Assembly (NCBI GenBank): GCA_938022485.1
Contig: CALIEE010000251.1
Coordinates: 1 to 15,071, forward strand
DNA from: an uncultured bacterium
GTDB lineage: Bacteria > Bdellovibrionota_C > UBA2361 > SZUA-149 > CALKYB01
DNA length: 15,071 nucleotides
Reading direction: 5' to 3'
The translations under genes were made by a program, and so were the position numbers. A model generated the notes under the pieces. It was not told the DNA's origin and did not search any database. It saw only the letters and a program-made list of their open reading frames with translations. Within the stretch, counting starts at the first letter, position 1. Each line of letters opens with the position of its first letter. Below are positions 7,841 through 14,589 of this stretch, in pieces.

Positions 7841-8605
7841 GTGTTAGTTCTTGATTTTGATGGAGTTTTACTTAATTCCCTCGATGATGTAGTTCTCACC
7901 GGCTATAATGCTGCTACTGGTGAAACTCTTGAGCACTTAAGTGAGCTCCCAAAAAAGTACGTAGAATTGCTTCGGCTAAACCGTTTCCACTGTCAACCTG
8001 CGGGAGACTTTATTCTATTAGCTAGAGCTCTGCTTGAAGGAAAAAGACCTTTAAACGATCGCCTTTTTTCAAAAGAAGAATATCTATCAATTGTAGAAAG
8101 GGAGAAAGCAAGCCTAAAAGGCAGAACTAAAGATTTCTTCGAAGCTCGGCAGCGTTTAATCGAAAAAGACGAATCACTTTGGCTGGCACTAAATTCTGTA
8201 TATCAACCCCTTTGGAACGAAGCGGTAAAGAAAGCCTCCAAACTCTTGCTGCTAACCAACAAAAACAGCGACTCTGTTTTGCGATCATGCAAACATTCTG
8301 GTCTTTTTATTAATCCTAGTAATATTTACTCAGGGGATGGTGGAGTTAGCAAACAAGAAAATCTAGCTAAAATACTAAATCGCTTTTCGGTTAAGAAAAT
8401 CGAGTTCATAGATGACTCGATTAAAAACCTGATAGAACTTGAGCAATTTGCTAAGGAGAACCTCAATATTCAGTTTAGCGCTATGCTCGCCAATTGGGGC
8501 TTTACAGCCGAAACTGACGCCCGAGATGCTTTAGAGAAGGGCTTTCAAGTAAGGGAGCTAGAAGAATTCTCCCTCTACTTTAAAGAGAGTCCTCTCTCTC
8601 CCTAA
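7841..8605 (+). CDS. HAD-superfamily hydrolase (probable phosphatase)
   Basis: A 254-residue protein with all four HAD motifs: DFDGVL at residues 5-10 (nucleophile Asp5, acid/base Asp7), LLLTN ending a strand with Thr139, Lys171 in GGVSKQENL, and the metal-binding pair Asp191-Asp192 in IEFIDDS. An insertion of about 120 residues between motifs I and II is a helical C1-type cap. The start is GTG at 7841, the first start codon after the in-frame serC stop, and it places Asp5 where short HAD proteins usually have it; no Shine-Dalgarno sequence is evident. It is probably co-transcribed with serC. It does not show the typical SerB sequence, so phosphoserine phosphatase activity is only a context-based possibility. 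It ends eleven bases from the convergent serA stop. Confidence 0.85.
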   Translation: MLVLDFDGVLLNSLDDVVLTGYNAATGETLEHLSELPKKYVELLRLNRFHCQPAGDFILLARALLEGKRPLNDRLFSKEEYLSIVEREKASLKGRTKDFFEARQRLIEKDESLWLALNSVYQPLWNEAVKKASKLLLLTNKNSDSVLRSCKHSGLFINPSNIYSGDGGVSKQENLAKILNRFSVKKIEFIDDSIKNLIELEQFAKENLNIQFSAMLANWGFTAETDARDALEKGFQVRELEEFSLYFKESPLSP

Positions 8606-8616
8606 GTCAAAAAAGT

Positions 8617-9846
8617 CTAGTAAAGAGCTCTAGTCTTAATTGACATTGGAAGAGCCTTTATTTTCTCTGAAAGATCCTTCGACTTGTCAGGAGCAACGTC
8701 CATTACCAAGTAACCTATGTCACCTCTGGTGTTTAGATATTGACTATCAATATTGACGGAAAGTTCGCTACAGAGCTTTGTTATTTCTCCCAAGACACCA
8801 GGAACATTCTGGTGAATATTTAAAATCCGGCTTGAATCTGGGTAAGCTGGTAAAAGAACTTGTGGGAAATTAACAGACCCATGAGACTGTCCAGTGTTCA
8901 CGTACTTACTCAAAGTAGAGGCAACTTCAATACCGATATTCTTCTGAGCTTCCTCAGTACTTCCCCCGACATGAGGAGTCAGAAAAGCATTCTTTACTCC
9001 TTTAAGCTCAGGCGAAAAATCTTCGCTGCCAGTCCTGGGTTCAGTCGGATAAACATCCAACATTGCACCTGCAGTATGGCCAGACTCGATAGACTCTTTC
9101 AAAGCTGTAACGTCAACAAGACTTCCACGACTAAGGTTAAGCACGTAGCTACCATTTTTCATCTTAGCCAACTCTTCTTTACCAATCAGGCTTTTTCCGC
9201 CTGGCTGTGCAGGAACATGAAGAGAAACAAAGTCAGCCTCTTTTAGAACAGCGTCCATGGACTCAACTTGCCTGGAGTTACCAAGTGGCAAACGAGCCAT
9301 CATATCACTAAAGATTACTCGCAAGCCTAGGGCTTCAGCTAAAAGACCCACCTGCTGACCTATATGACCATAACCTACAATTCCAAGCACCTTGTCACGA
9401 ACTTCAAAAGAGCCGACTGCAGACTTTTCCCAGCGACCGTTATGGAGATTGGTATTACAGTCACCTAGCCTTCTGGCCAAAGTCATCACCCCTGCCACAG
9501 CCAATTCAGCAACACTTCTGGTGCTAGCAAAAGGAGCATTAAAAACAGGAACACCAGCGGCAAGAGCAGCATCTTTGGCCACCTGGTTCGTACCGACCCC
9601 AAAACATCCAATCGCTAGTAGTTTACCGGCTTTCTCGATGTGAGCTTCATTGACTTTCGTTTTAGAACGGATACAAAGAATATGGACATCTTGAATCTGC
9701 TCCATCAACTCTTCTTCACTTAGAGACTTAGGAACTTCACTGACAGAGTAGCCAGCGTCCTTGAAAACTTGGACTGCACTTTGGTTAATTTTCTCTAAAA
9801 CTAAGACTTTAATACTACTAGCTGGAAAAGCTTCTGGATTGGACAT
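8617..9846 (-). CDS. serA: D-3-phosphoglycerate dehydrogenase, ACT-domain type
   Basis: SerA oxidises 3-phosphoglycerate to 3-phosphohydroxypyruvate with NAD, the committed step of serine synthesis. At 409 residues it matches the E. coli-type enzyme (410). Visible parts are the NAD-binding GIVGYGHIG (155-163) and the catalytic residues Arg240 (LNLSRGSLVD), Glu269 (YPTEP) and His292 (TPHVGGST). The C-terminal ACT domain (about 338-409) starts ILNIHQNVPGVL. His345, Asn347 and Asn365 correspond to the serine-binding residues of E. coli SerA, so feedback inhibition by serine is expected. The ATG at 9844-9846 has no Shine-Dalgarno sequence, and a hairpin lies 29 bases upstream. It is convergent with the serC-HAD pair rather than in one operon with it. 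Confidence 0.97.
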   Translation of the reverse strand: MSNPEAFPASSIKVLVLEKINQSAVQVFKDAGYSVSEVPKSLSEEELMEQIQDVHILCIRSKTKVNEAHIEKAGKLLAIGCFGVGTNQVAKDAALAAGVPVFNAPFASTRSVAELAVAGVMTLARRLGDCNTNLHNGRWEKSAVGSFEVRDKVLGIVGYGHIGQQVGLLAEALGLRVIFSDMMARLPLGNSRQVESMDAVLKEADFVSLHVPAQPGGKSLIGKEELAKMKNGSYVLNLSRGSLVDVTALKESIESGHTAGAMLDVYPTEPRTGSEDFSPELKGVKNAFLTPHVGGSTEEAQKNIGIEVASTLSKYVNTGQSHGSVNFPQVLLPAYPDSSRILNIHQNVPGVLGEITKLCSELSVNIDSQYLNTRGDIGYLVMDVAPDKSKDLSEKIKALPMSIKTRALY

Positions 9847-9874
9847 GTAAATAATAAACAGTTTTGGATTAACA

Positions 9875-9904
9875 AATTATTTCTACTCGGGGCTAGAAAT
9901 TATT
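9875..9904 (-). promoter_or_regulatory. Hairpin in the probable 5' leader of serA
   Basis: Eleven-base arms (9875-9885 and 9894-9904) pair with one mismatch around an eight-base G-rich loop, 29 bases upstream of the serA ATG. There is no T-run after the stem on the minus strand, so it is not an ordinary terminator. It could affect translation or bind a regulator; no known riboswitch was recognised. The remainder of the 216-base gap up to 10062 shows no gene. Confidence 0.3.
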
Positions 9905-10036
9905 AGAACTCTCCCCTTCTAATTTACGGGCCCTACTTAGCTGTCTACCTGTTTTTTTGCAACTTTTTAGGACAATTTAGCAGGTGTGCTCTTTATGGCG
10001 CTTGTAGCCAAAGTTTTCTGGTACAGCTTAGTAGAG

Positions 10037-10060
10037 TGATAGCCAAAATCTGGCTTATCA
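10037..10060. repeat. Inverted repeat just downstream of the ATP-grasp gene
   Basis: The nine-base arm TGATAGCCA (10037-10045) and the ten-base arm TGGCTTATCA (10051-10060) pair across a five-base loop with one bulged base. It begins two bases after the ATP-grasp stop codon when read on the minus strand. No T-run follows, so it could be an RNA 3' stabiliser, a weak or factor-dependent termination site, or a processing hairpin between this operon and serA. Confidence 0.35.
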
Positions 10061-10062
10061 CC

Positions 10063-11082
10063 TCACAAACCCAGAAGATCTAGGACGGCAGCACCAACAT
10101 CTCGGTTTTCTCCCTCATACGGGTACTGATGAATAAAGAGCACTGGGTTAAAGTTAGCCTCGATCACTGCATGGTTTGAAAAATGAGGCTTCTCAGAAGG
10201 ATCTTTTATCATCATATCGACTCCAGTGATTTCACTTCCAACAGCAGAGGCGGCTTTTTCGGCAATTTCGAAATAGGCCTGATTAACCTTATCAGTAAAA
10301 TCAATAGAATCTCCTCCTGTGCTAATATTCGAGTTCGCACGCAAGAATACCTGCTCTCCATTATCCGGCACATGACTCCAATCAAAACCTTGGTCTTTAA
10401 GAAACCTAGTTTCCACCTCCCCAGTGTCGATTAACTCAAGAGGCCTTTTGTGGCCTTTTCCACGTCGATGATCCAGATTTTTAATTTCCACTAGTTCTTT
10501 GAGCGTGTGCTTACCATCACCAACAACATTAGCGGGAACTCGATGGCATACTGCCAAAACCTTTCCACCAATCACTAGAAAACGGTATTCTTTTCCTTCG
10601 ACCAAGCTTTCAATGATAATCGAGCTATCATGCTCAAAAGCAGCTCTTAAAGTACTCTCGAACTGAGTCTTTGAGAACGGGGCACTGAGTAAATTAACCC
10701 CAATACCAAAATTAGTTGTAACAGGTTTAATAACTATGTCTTGGCCATCAAAATTATCGAAGCTTTTAGACGCTTCTTCGAAACTCTCATAATGACCTCC
10801 CGCTGGAACTCTAACGCCTGCCTCCCCTAGCACCAGTTTCGTAACGACTTTGTTCTCCATAACCAAGTAGGTCATATAAGAGTCAAGTCGCGTCTTGGTA
10901 GCCTGCTGAATTAATTCCGATTTATCATCACTTTTAATTCTTATAAAATTGTTAGCTCTGTCTAGAACTTCTACCGAATGTCCTCGCTGAAGTGCTTCCT
11001 TGATAACTATTTGAGTGGACACCTCTAGGTCTTCATAACCAGCAACCTGAAACTCCAAAATATCGATTTCATTTTCAGTCAT
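10063..11082 (-). CDS. Stand-alone ATP-grasp ligase matching the glutathione synthetase domain of GshF/GshAB
   Basis: A 339-residue ATP-grasp protein. Its motifs follow the C-terminal half of bifunctional GshF closely: EVSTQIVIKEALQRG (20-34), VLDRANNFIRI, QATKTRLDSY (60-69), MENKVVTK, VIKPVTTNFGIG (117-128) with Lys119 for ATP, EGKEYRFLVI, HRVPANVVGDG, SNISTGGDSID, TGVDMMI, and VIEANFNP (307-314) with the Mg-binding Glu308 and Asn310. The N-terminal glutamate-cysteine ligase half of GshF is absent; this protein begins where that linker ends. The expected reaction is joining glycine to gamma-glutamylcysteine, but another amino-acid ligation is possible, since cyanophycin synthetase has a related domain. 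It starts six bases after the M48 peptidase stop, so it is almost surely co-transcribed with it. The Shine-Dalgarno sequence is weak. Confidence 0.85.
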   Translation of the reverse strand: MTENEIDILEFQVAGYEDLEVSTQIVIKEALQRGHSVEVLDRANNFIRIKSDDKSELIQQATKTRLDSYMTYLVMENKVVTKLVLGEAGVRVPAGGHYESFEEASKSFDNFDGQDIVIKPVTTNFGIGVNLLSAPFSKTQFESTLRAAFEHDSSIIIESLVEGKEYRFLVIGGKVLAVCHRVPANVVGDGKHTLKELVEIKNLDHRRGKGHKRPLELIDTGEVETRFLKDQGFDWSHVPDNGEQVFLRANSNISTGGDSIDFTDKVNQAYFEIAEKAASAVGSEITGVDMMIKDPSEKPHFSNHAVIEANFNPVLFIHQYPYEGENRDVGAAVLDLLGL

Positions 11083-11088
11083 ACGTCA

Positions 11089-13050
11089 CTAGCTATCCCT
11101 AAAATTTCGAAAAAAAGGTGGTATCGGACAATCCAAACTCTCGCAAACTGCACGCAACAACTCTAGCTCTATCACAGTAACTCGCTCATCTAAATTAATG
11201 GAAGTTATTGCGGCATAAACCACTCGTTTCTTGATTCTTGGTGAAGCCAGAGCTAAGTCCGCTAAAGCTTGATCAAGAGACTTTAAACAAAGGCCTAAGT
11301 CTTGAAAATCTCTTTCACCTAGTTCCCCTAACTGGTTGATCGCTGCAAGGAAAGTTTTCAGTTTCAAAGCCTGCGTACTCTCTTCACTAGCAGAAGAATC
11401 ATTGACTTGTTTGGTAGCGGCTGCGGAAAGAACAGACAAAACGGTTGCCGTCTGCCTTTTTATCGAAAAAAGCGAACGATATCTAACTCTCTTCGATATT
11501 CGGCCTTTGTATAATGGCTCCAAGCTTCTTAGCAAGATCACCTGCAGCACATAATCAAATACCGAAATATTCTTATCTAAACTTGCAATCTCTCGAACTA
11601 TTTGACTGAAACCAAGATACTGAGATTGACTCAATTGCCTCAAACTAGACAAAGCAAGTTCGACAACCGGAAGTTTTAAAGCTGGCTCAAGTTGTCGAAT
11701 ATCTCCGATCAACCCAGAAATTTCTTTAGGCATTCCAAAAGGCAACCTCCGATTTATGACCAAAAGTTGCTTCCTCATAACTTCTGGATCCTGCTCATCA
11801 AGCAACAATGCAAAAACTAAAGAACAAGCTCCATGGGGTTCTGCTGCAGCTCTCTTCAACCTCGTTGGAATGGAATCAATAATCTGTTGAGAGAGAAGAA
11901 CTTGCTCCCAACCCAAACTCCCCACTCGCTCTAACAATGGTTCGTCCATCGATTTGACAGGCTCGGCTCCAGAAAAACTACTGGCTAAAGATTTTTTTGG
12001 CGAAGAAGATCTGCCCTCCAAGGCAGGAAAATCACCATCAAATGATGGATCTATAGCCTTGATTCGAGCAACTAAAGGTGGATGAGTAGATAATAATCTT
12101 TGAAACCTGGGAACAATAGGAAGCGCAAAAAACATGTGACTTACTTCTTCAGCAGAAGGATTTTGCACTTTGGAGCTTTCAACAAAACCTCCAATCTTTT
12201 TTAACGCCCCCGAGATACCATCAGCGTTGCGGGTAAACTGAACAGCTGAAGCATCCGCTAAATATTCCCGTTGCCTAGATATCGCAGCCTTAATAACCGA
12301 GCTAACTAAATGGCCAAAATATCCAAGGACTGAAACCACCAACCCTAGTACTAAGAGATGTGGCATGCCACTGTCTCTTTCATCCCAACTTCGGCGCTGA
12401 CTAACTCTGATTAAAAGCCTACCAAAAATACCAAGGGCAATCAGCCCAAATAAAACTCCCATCAGTCTTAAATTAAGCCTCATATCTCCGTTCAATATGT
12501 GGCTAAATTCATGGGCGATAACACCTTGTAGTTCATCTCGGGTAAGATGCTTCAAAGTTCCACGATTGACGCCAATCACGGCGTCTCTAGTAGTAAATCC
12601 TGCAGCAAAAGCGTTTATACCTTTTTCAAGTGGCAAATAGTAAACTGGGGGAACAGGCATACCTGATGCAATTGCCATCTCCTCAACAACATTGATAAGA
12701 CGTTTCTCATCGACATCAGTGGTATCTGGATGAACTAGGACTCCACCAAGTCCTTCAGCAACTCTTTGCCCACCTCCTCGCAGAGTGAATATACGGTACA
12801 GACTGCTAAGAACAATCAACCCAGTGATGAAAGGAATTGTGACTATTAAAATATCCGGCTGGAAAAAAGCACCTGCTAATTCCTCAGCTCGATCGATCCT
12901 TACTGGCCCAGATCCAAAAAGTGTGAAGATAAAAACAACTGCTAGATAAACCGCTAGATTTATAAATACAAGACCAAGTAACAGACATGAGACAAGCCAA
13001 AAGGTATTGACCTTAGCTGCTTCTTGTTTTTGAAAAAAATCAGTTGCCAT
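11089..13050 (-). CDS. Membrane M48-family zinc metallopeptidase with long C-terminal helical domain
   Basis: A 653-residue membrane protease. The N-terminal part resembles HtpX: membrane helices at about 17-45 and 65-85, GINAFAAGF at 144-152, the zinc site HEFSH at 180-184 (His180, Glu181, His184), further hydrophobic segments about 195-215 and 230-255, and REYLADASAV at 261-270, giving Glu262 as the third zinc ligand. HtpX is about 290 residues, so the region after about 360 is an extension. It is predominantly helical and soluble; its last 50 residues (KKRVVYAAITSIN...DERVTVIELELLRAVCESL) look like the TerB fold, a tentative call. The expected role is quality control of membrane proteins. 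The ATG has no Shine-Dalgarno sequence but lies 14 bases after the yggX stop. Confidence 0.9.
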   Translation of the reverse strand: MATDFFQKQEAAKVNTFWLVSCLLLGLVFINLAVYLAVVFIFTLFGSGPVRIDRAEELAGAFFQPDILIVTIPFITGLIVLSSLYRIFTLRGGGQRVAEGLGGVLVHPDTTDVDEKRLINVVEEMAIASGMPVPPVYYLPLEKGINAFAAGFTTRDAVIGVNRGTLKHLTRDELQGVIAHEFSHILNGDMRLNLRLMGVLFGLIALGIFGRLLIRVSQRRSWDERDSGMPHLLVLGLVVSVLGYFGHLVSSVIKAAISRQREYLADASAVQFTRNADGISGALKKIGGFVESSKVQNPSAEEVSHMFFALPIVPRFQRLLSTHPPLVARIKAIDPSFDGDFPALEGRSSSPKKSLASSFSGAEPVKSMDEPLLERVGSLGWEQVLLSQQIIDSIPTRLKRAAAEPHGACSLVFALLLDEQDPEVMRKQLLVINRRLPFGMPKEISGLIGDIRQLEPALKLPVVELALSSLRQLSQSQYLGFSQIVREIASLDKNISVFDYVLQVILLRSLEPLYKGRISKRVRYRSLFSIKRQTATVLSVLSAAATKQVNDSSASEESTQALKLKTFLAAINQLGELGERDFQDLGLCLKSLDQALADLALASPRIKKRVVYAAITSINLDERVTVIELELLRAVCESLDCPIPPFFRNFRDS

Positions 13051-13064
13051 TAAGGCAGAGGCGA

Positions 13065-13352
13065 CTACTGGCCTCGTTCCGGATTCTCGACTTCGAGAAC
13101 TCCATCACCAGCTTCATCTAAACCGAGAAATGCTCTCATTTGTTTAATAAGCACATCATGATGCTCTTGATCGGCTAGGTTAAGACGATATTCATTGATG
13201 ACCTTAATCATCATATCATCATTCCAGAGAGTCCAGGCCTCTAGCGAGACATTGTCCAATATCTCCTGTCCCAACTCCCCTTCGAAAGGAGCCTCTGCAA
13301 GGCCTGGAAGTTCCTTACCCAATTTCTTACAGTTAACCGTTCTATCTGACAT
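13065..13352 (-). CDS. yggX: Fe(2+)-trafficking / oxidative damage protection protein YggX
   Basis: A 95-residue protein matching YggX in length and motif order: an N-terminal cysteine (VNCKKLGKE, Cys8), FEGELGQEI, the helix EAWTLWNDDMMIKVINEYRLNL, and the end pattern KQMRAFL. In enterobacteria YggX protects iron-sulfur clusters and limits oxidative damage, and it is under SoxRS control in E. coli; whether that holds here is not known. A good ribosome site, GAGGA, lies seven bases before the ATG. It is the first gene of a probable three-gene operon with the M48 protease and the ATP-grasp protein, and it is divergent from the arginase gene. E. coli places yggX next to mutY, so this context differs. 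Confidence 0.93.
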   Translation of the reverse strand: MSDRTVNCKKLGKELPGLAEAPFEGELGQEILDNVSLEAWTLWNDDMMIKVINEYRLNLADQEHHDVLIKQMRAFLGLDEAGDGVLEVENPERGQ

Positions 13353-13381
13353 GAAAATTTCCTCTAATTCAGTTTCTAAGA

Positions 13382-13422
13382 AGATAATAAGGAGATAATA
13401 CTGGCAAGATTATCAAAAGAAA
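13382..13422 (-). promoter_or_regulatory. Candidate yggX promoter and tandem AGATAATA repeat in the divergent yggX-arginase region
   Basis: On the minus strand TTTCTT (13417-13422) and TATTAT (13395-13400, five of six to consensus) are 16 bases apart and read toward yggX. On the plus strand the same region holds AGATAATA twice (13382-13389 and 13393-13400) with an 11-base period, about one helical turn. One copy overlaps the -10 element, so the pair may be a binding site, or serve as alternative -10 elements toward the arginase gene. Confidence 0.35.
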
Positions 13423-13461
13423 CATTAAAATGACAGAAAGAGAAAGTCGGAAAATTAGCAT

Positions 13462-14379
13462 ATGAATATTAGAAAAATTGGCCTGGCTGGCTATAGCTTT
13501 GATAAGGGCGGAATTGTGAAGGGTAGCGCAGCCGGTCCTGACAGGATTAGAGGCAGAAATCTCTTGGACAGGCTTAGCCGCTTAGACCTGGATGTGACAG
13601 ATTTCGGCAATGCTAAATCAGAGGGATCCGGCTCGATAGCCAAAGATAGTTTTACAGCTGAAGAAAGTGAGATTCTGGACGTAGCAGAAGTTCTTCAAGC
13701 CACCCAGAATATCAAATCTATTGTCTCTAATATCTTATCGGAAGAAAAATTTCCCTTAGTTCTTGGTGGTGACCATTCAATCTCAATCGGCAGCGTTGCA
13801 GCAGTTTCTGAGAAACGTCAGCAGGAAGGAAAAAAAACAGGACTAATTTGGATCGACACTCACAGTGATATTAATTTTCCTGCGACTAGTCCCAGCAAAA
13901 GGGCTTTTGGCATGTCAGTGGCCTTCCTTGCTGGATTAATTGATGGAAACTTCAAACCTGTAGCACCTATTCCTATGGAGAATATCGCCTTCATCGGACT
14001 TAGAGACGTTGACCCAGGTGAGCGTAAAATTATCAAAGAAAATGAAATTTCTGCTCATACAATCAAAGACATCGATCTAAATGGAATTCAAAAAACCGTA
14101 GAGCGGGCAATAGAGGTAGCTTCAAAATCCACTGATGGTTTTGTAGTGTCTTTTGATCTTGATGTCTGCGACCCTAGGATCGTTCCAGGCACTCAAACTC
14201 CAATTCGGGGTGGCCTAAATTTTAGGGAAGCACATCTAATAGTAGAATTACTTTACGAATCAAATCTCATGAAAAGTTTTGAGTTAGTGGAGTTGAATCC
14301 AGAACTAGACCAAGACAACATAACAGCGGACCTGGCTGTGTCGCTGATAGAATCAGCTCTCGGCAGTACCCTTCTCTAA
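13462..14379 (+). CDS. Arginase (ureohydrolase family)
   Basis: A 305-residue ureohydrolase that should hydrolyse L-arginine to L-ornithine and urea. All six manganese ligands are present: His105 (GGDHSIS), Asp132, His134 and Asp136 (IDTHSDIN), Asp232 and Asp234 (FDLDVCDP). Arginase-specific features favour arginine over agmatine: Asn138 and Ser145 at the carboxylate-binding positions, GLRDVDPGE (179-187) at the amino-group site, and Glu277 in VELNP for the guanidinium. Phe149 occupies the position of the active-site His141 of rat arginase I, which is unusual. The ATG has only GGA thirteen bases upstream. It is divergent from yggX and stands alone; a terminator-like hairpin lies about 120 bases downstream. 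Other ureohydrolases such as guanidinobutyrase are less likely given the amino-site motif. Confidence 0.87.
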   Translation: MNIRKIGLAGYSFDKGGIVKGSAAGPDRIRGRNLLDRLSRLDLDVTDFGNAKSEGSGSIAKDSFTAEESEILDVAEVLQATQNIKSIVSNILSEEKFPLVLGGDHSISIGSVAAVSEKRQQEGKKTGLIWIDTHSDINFPATSPSKRAFGMSVAFLAGLIDGNFKPVAPIPMENIAFIGLRDVDPGERKIIKENEISAHTIKDIDLNGIQKTVERAIEVASKSTDGFVVSFDLDVCDPRIVPGTQTPIRGGLNFREAHLIVELLYESNLMKSFELVELNPELDQDNITADLAVSLIESALGSTLL

Positions 14380-14466
14380 GCCACAGCAACTGAAATCTAC
14401 TTACCCCAGCCTGACTGACAGCTTAAAAATAAATTCTATAAAGATTACACTCGATTACCAGTAACC

Positions 14467-14494
14467 TTGTAAAGACTTAAAAATTAGCTAAACT
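14467..14494 (+). promoter_or_regulatory. Candidate promoter upstream of the small membrane protein gene
   Basis: TTGTAA (14467-14472, four of six) and TAAACT (14489-14494, four of six) are separated by 16 bases in an AT-rich stretch after the arginase gene. If used, its transcript would begin just before the terminator-like hairpin at 14503 and carry a leader of about 90 bases. Weak evidence only. Confidence 0.25.
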
Positions 14495-14502
14495 CTACCC
14501 AA

Positions 14503-14529
14503 GAGGGGGGAACACTCAGTTCTCTTTTT
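14503..14529 (+). terminator. Terminator-like hairpin downstream of arginase (possible attenuator)
   Basis: GAGGGGGGAAC (14503-14513), the loop ACTCA, then GTTCTC running into five T residues (to 14529). The core GAAC/GTTC pairs perfectly and the G-run continues pairing with C and T residues of the right arm, partly by G-U pairs. It can terminate arginase transcripts. Because a promoter candidate lies directly upstream, it could also act as an attenuator for the next gene. Confidence 0.5.
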
Positions 14530-14538
14530 AGGTTTTTG

Positions 14539-14575
14539 TGTGAATGATCAGTGTTATTTATAGTGACCATTCACA
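14539..14575 (+). promoter_or_regulatory. Inverted repeat immediately before the ribosome site of the small membrane gene
   Basis: TGTGAATG (14539-14546) and CATTCACA (14568-14575) are perfect eight-base inverted arms around 21 bases, and the inner flanks also pair partially. The right arm ends three bases before the AGGA ribosome site at 14579. It may fold in the RNA next to the translation start, or be a DNA-binding site. The TGTGA/TCACA ends recall CRP half-sites, but the spacing is wrong for CRP. Confidence 0.4.
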
Positions 14576-14589
14576 TGCAGGAATTTAAC

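Noticed and set aside
14563..14574. GTGA-N4-TCAC palindrome resembling a CRP or FNR site
   Set aside because: CRP sites have TGTGA-N6-TCACA and FNR sites TTGAT-N4-ATCAA. The spacing or the half-site differs, and the site is better explained as part of the larger inverted repeat.
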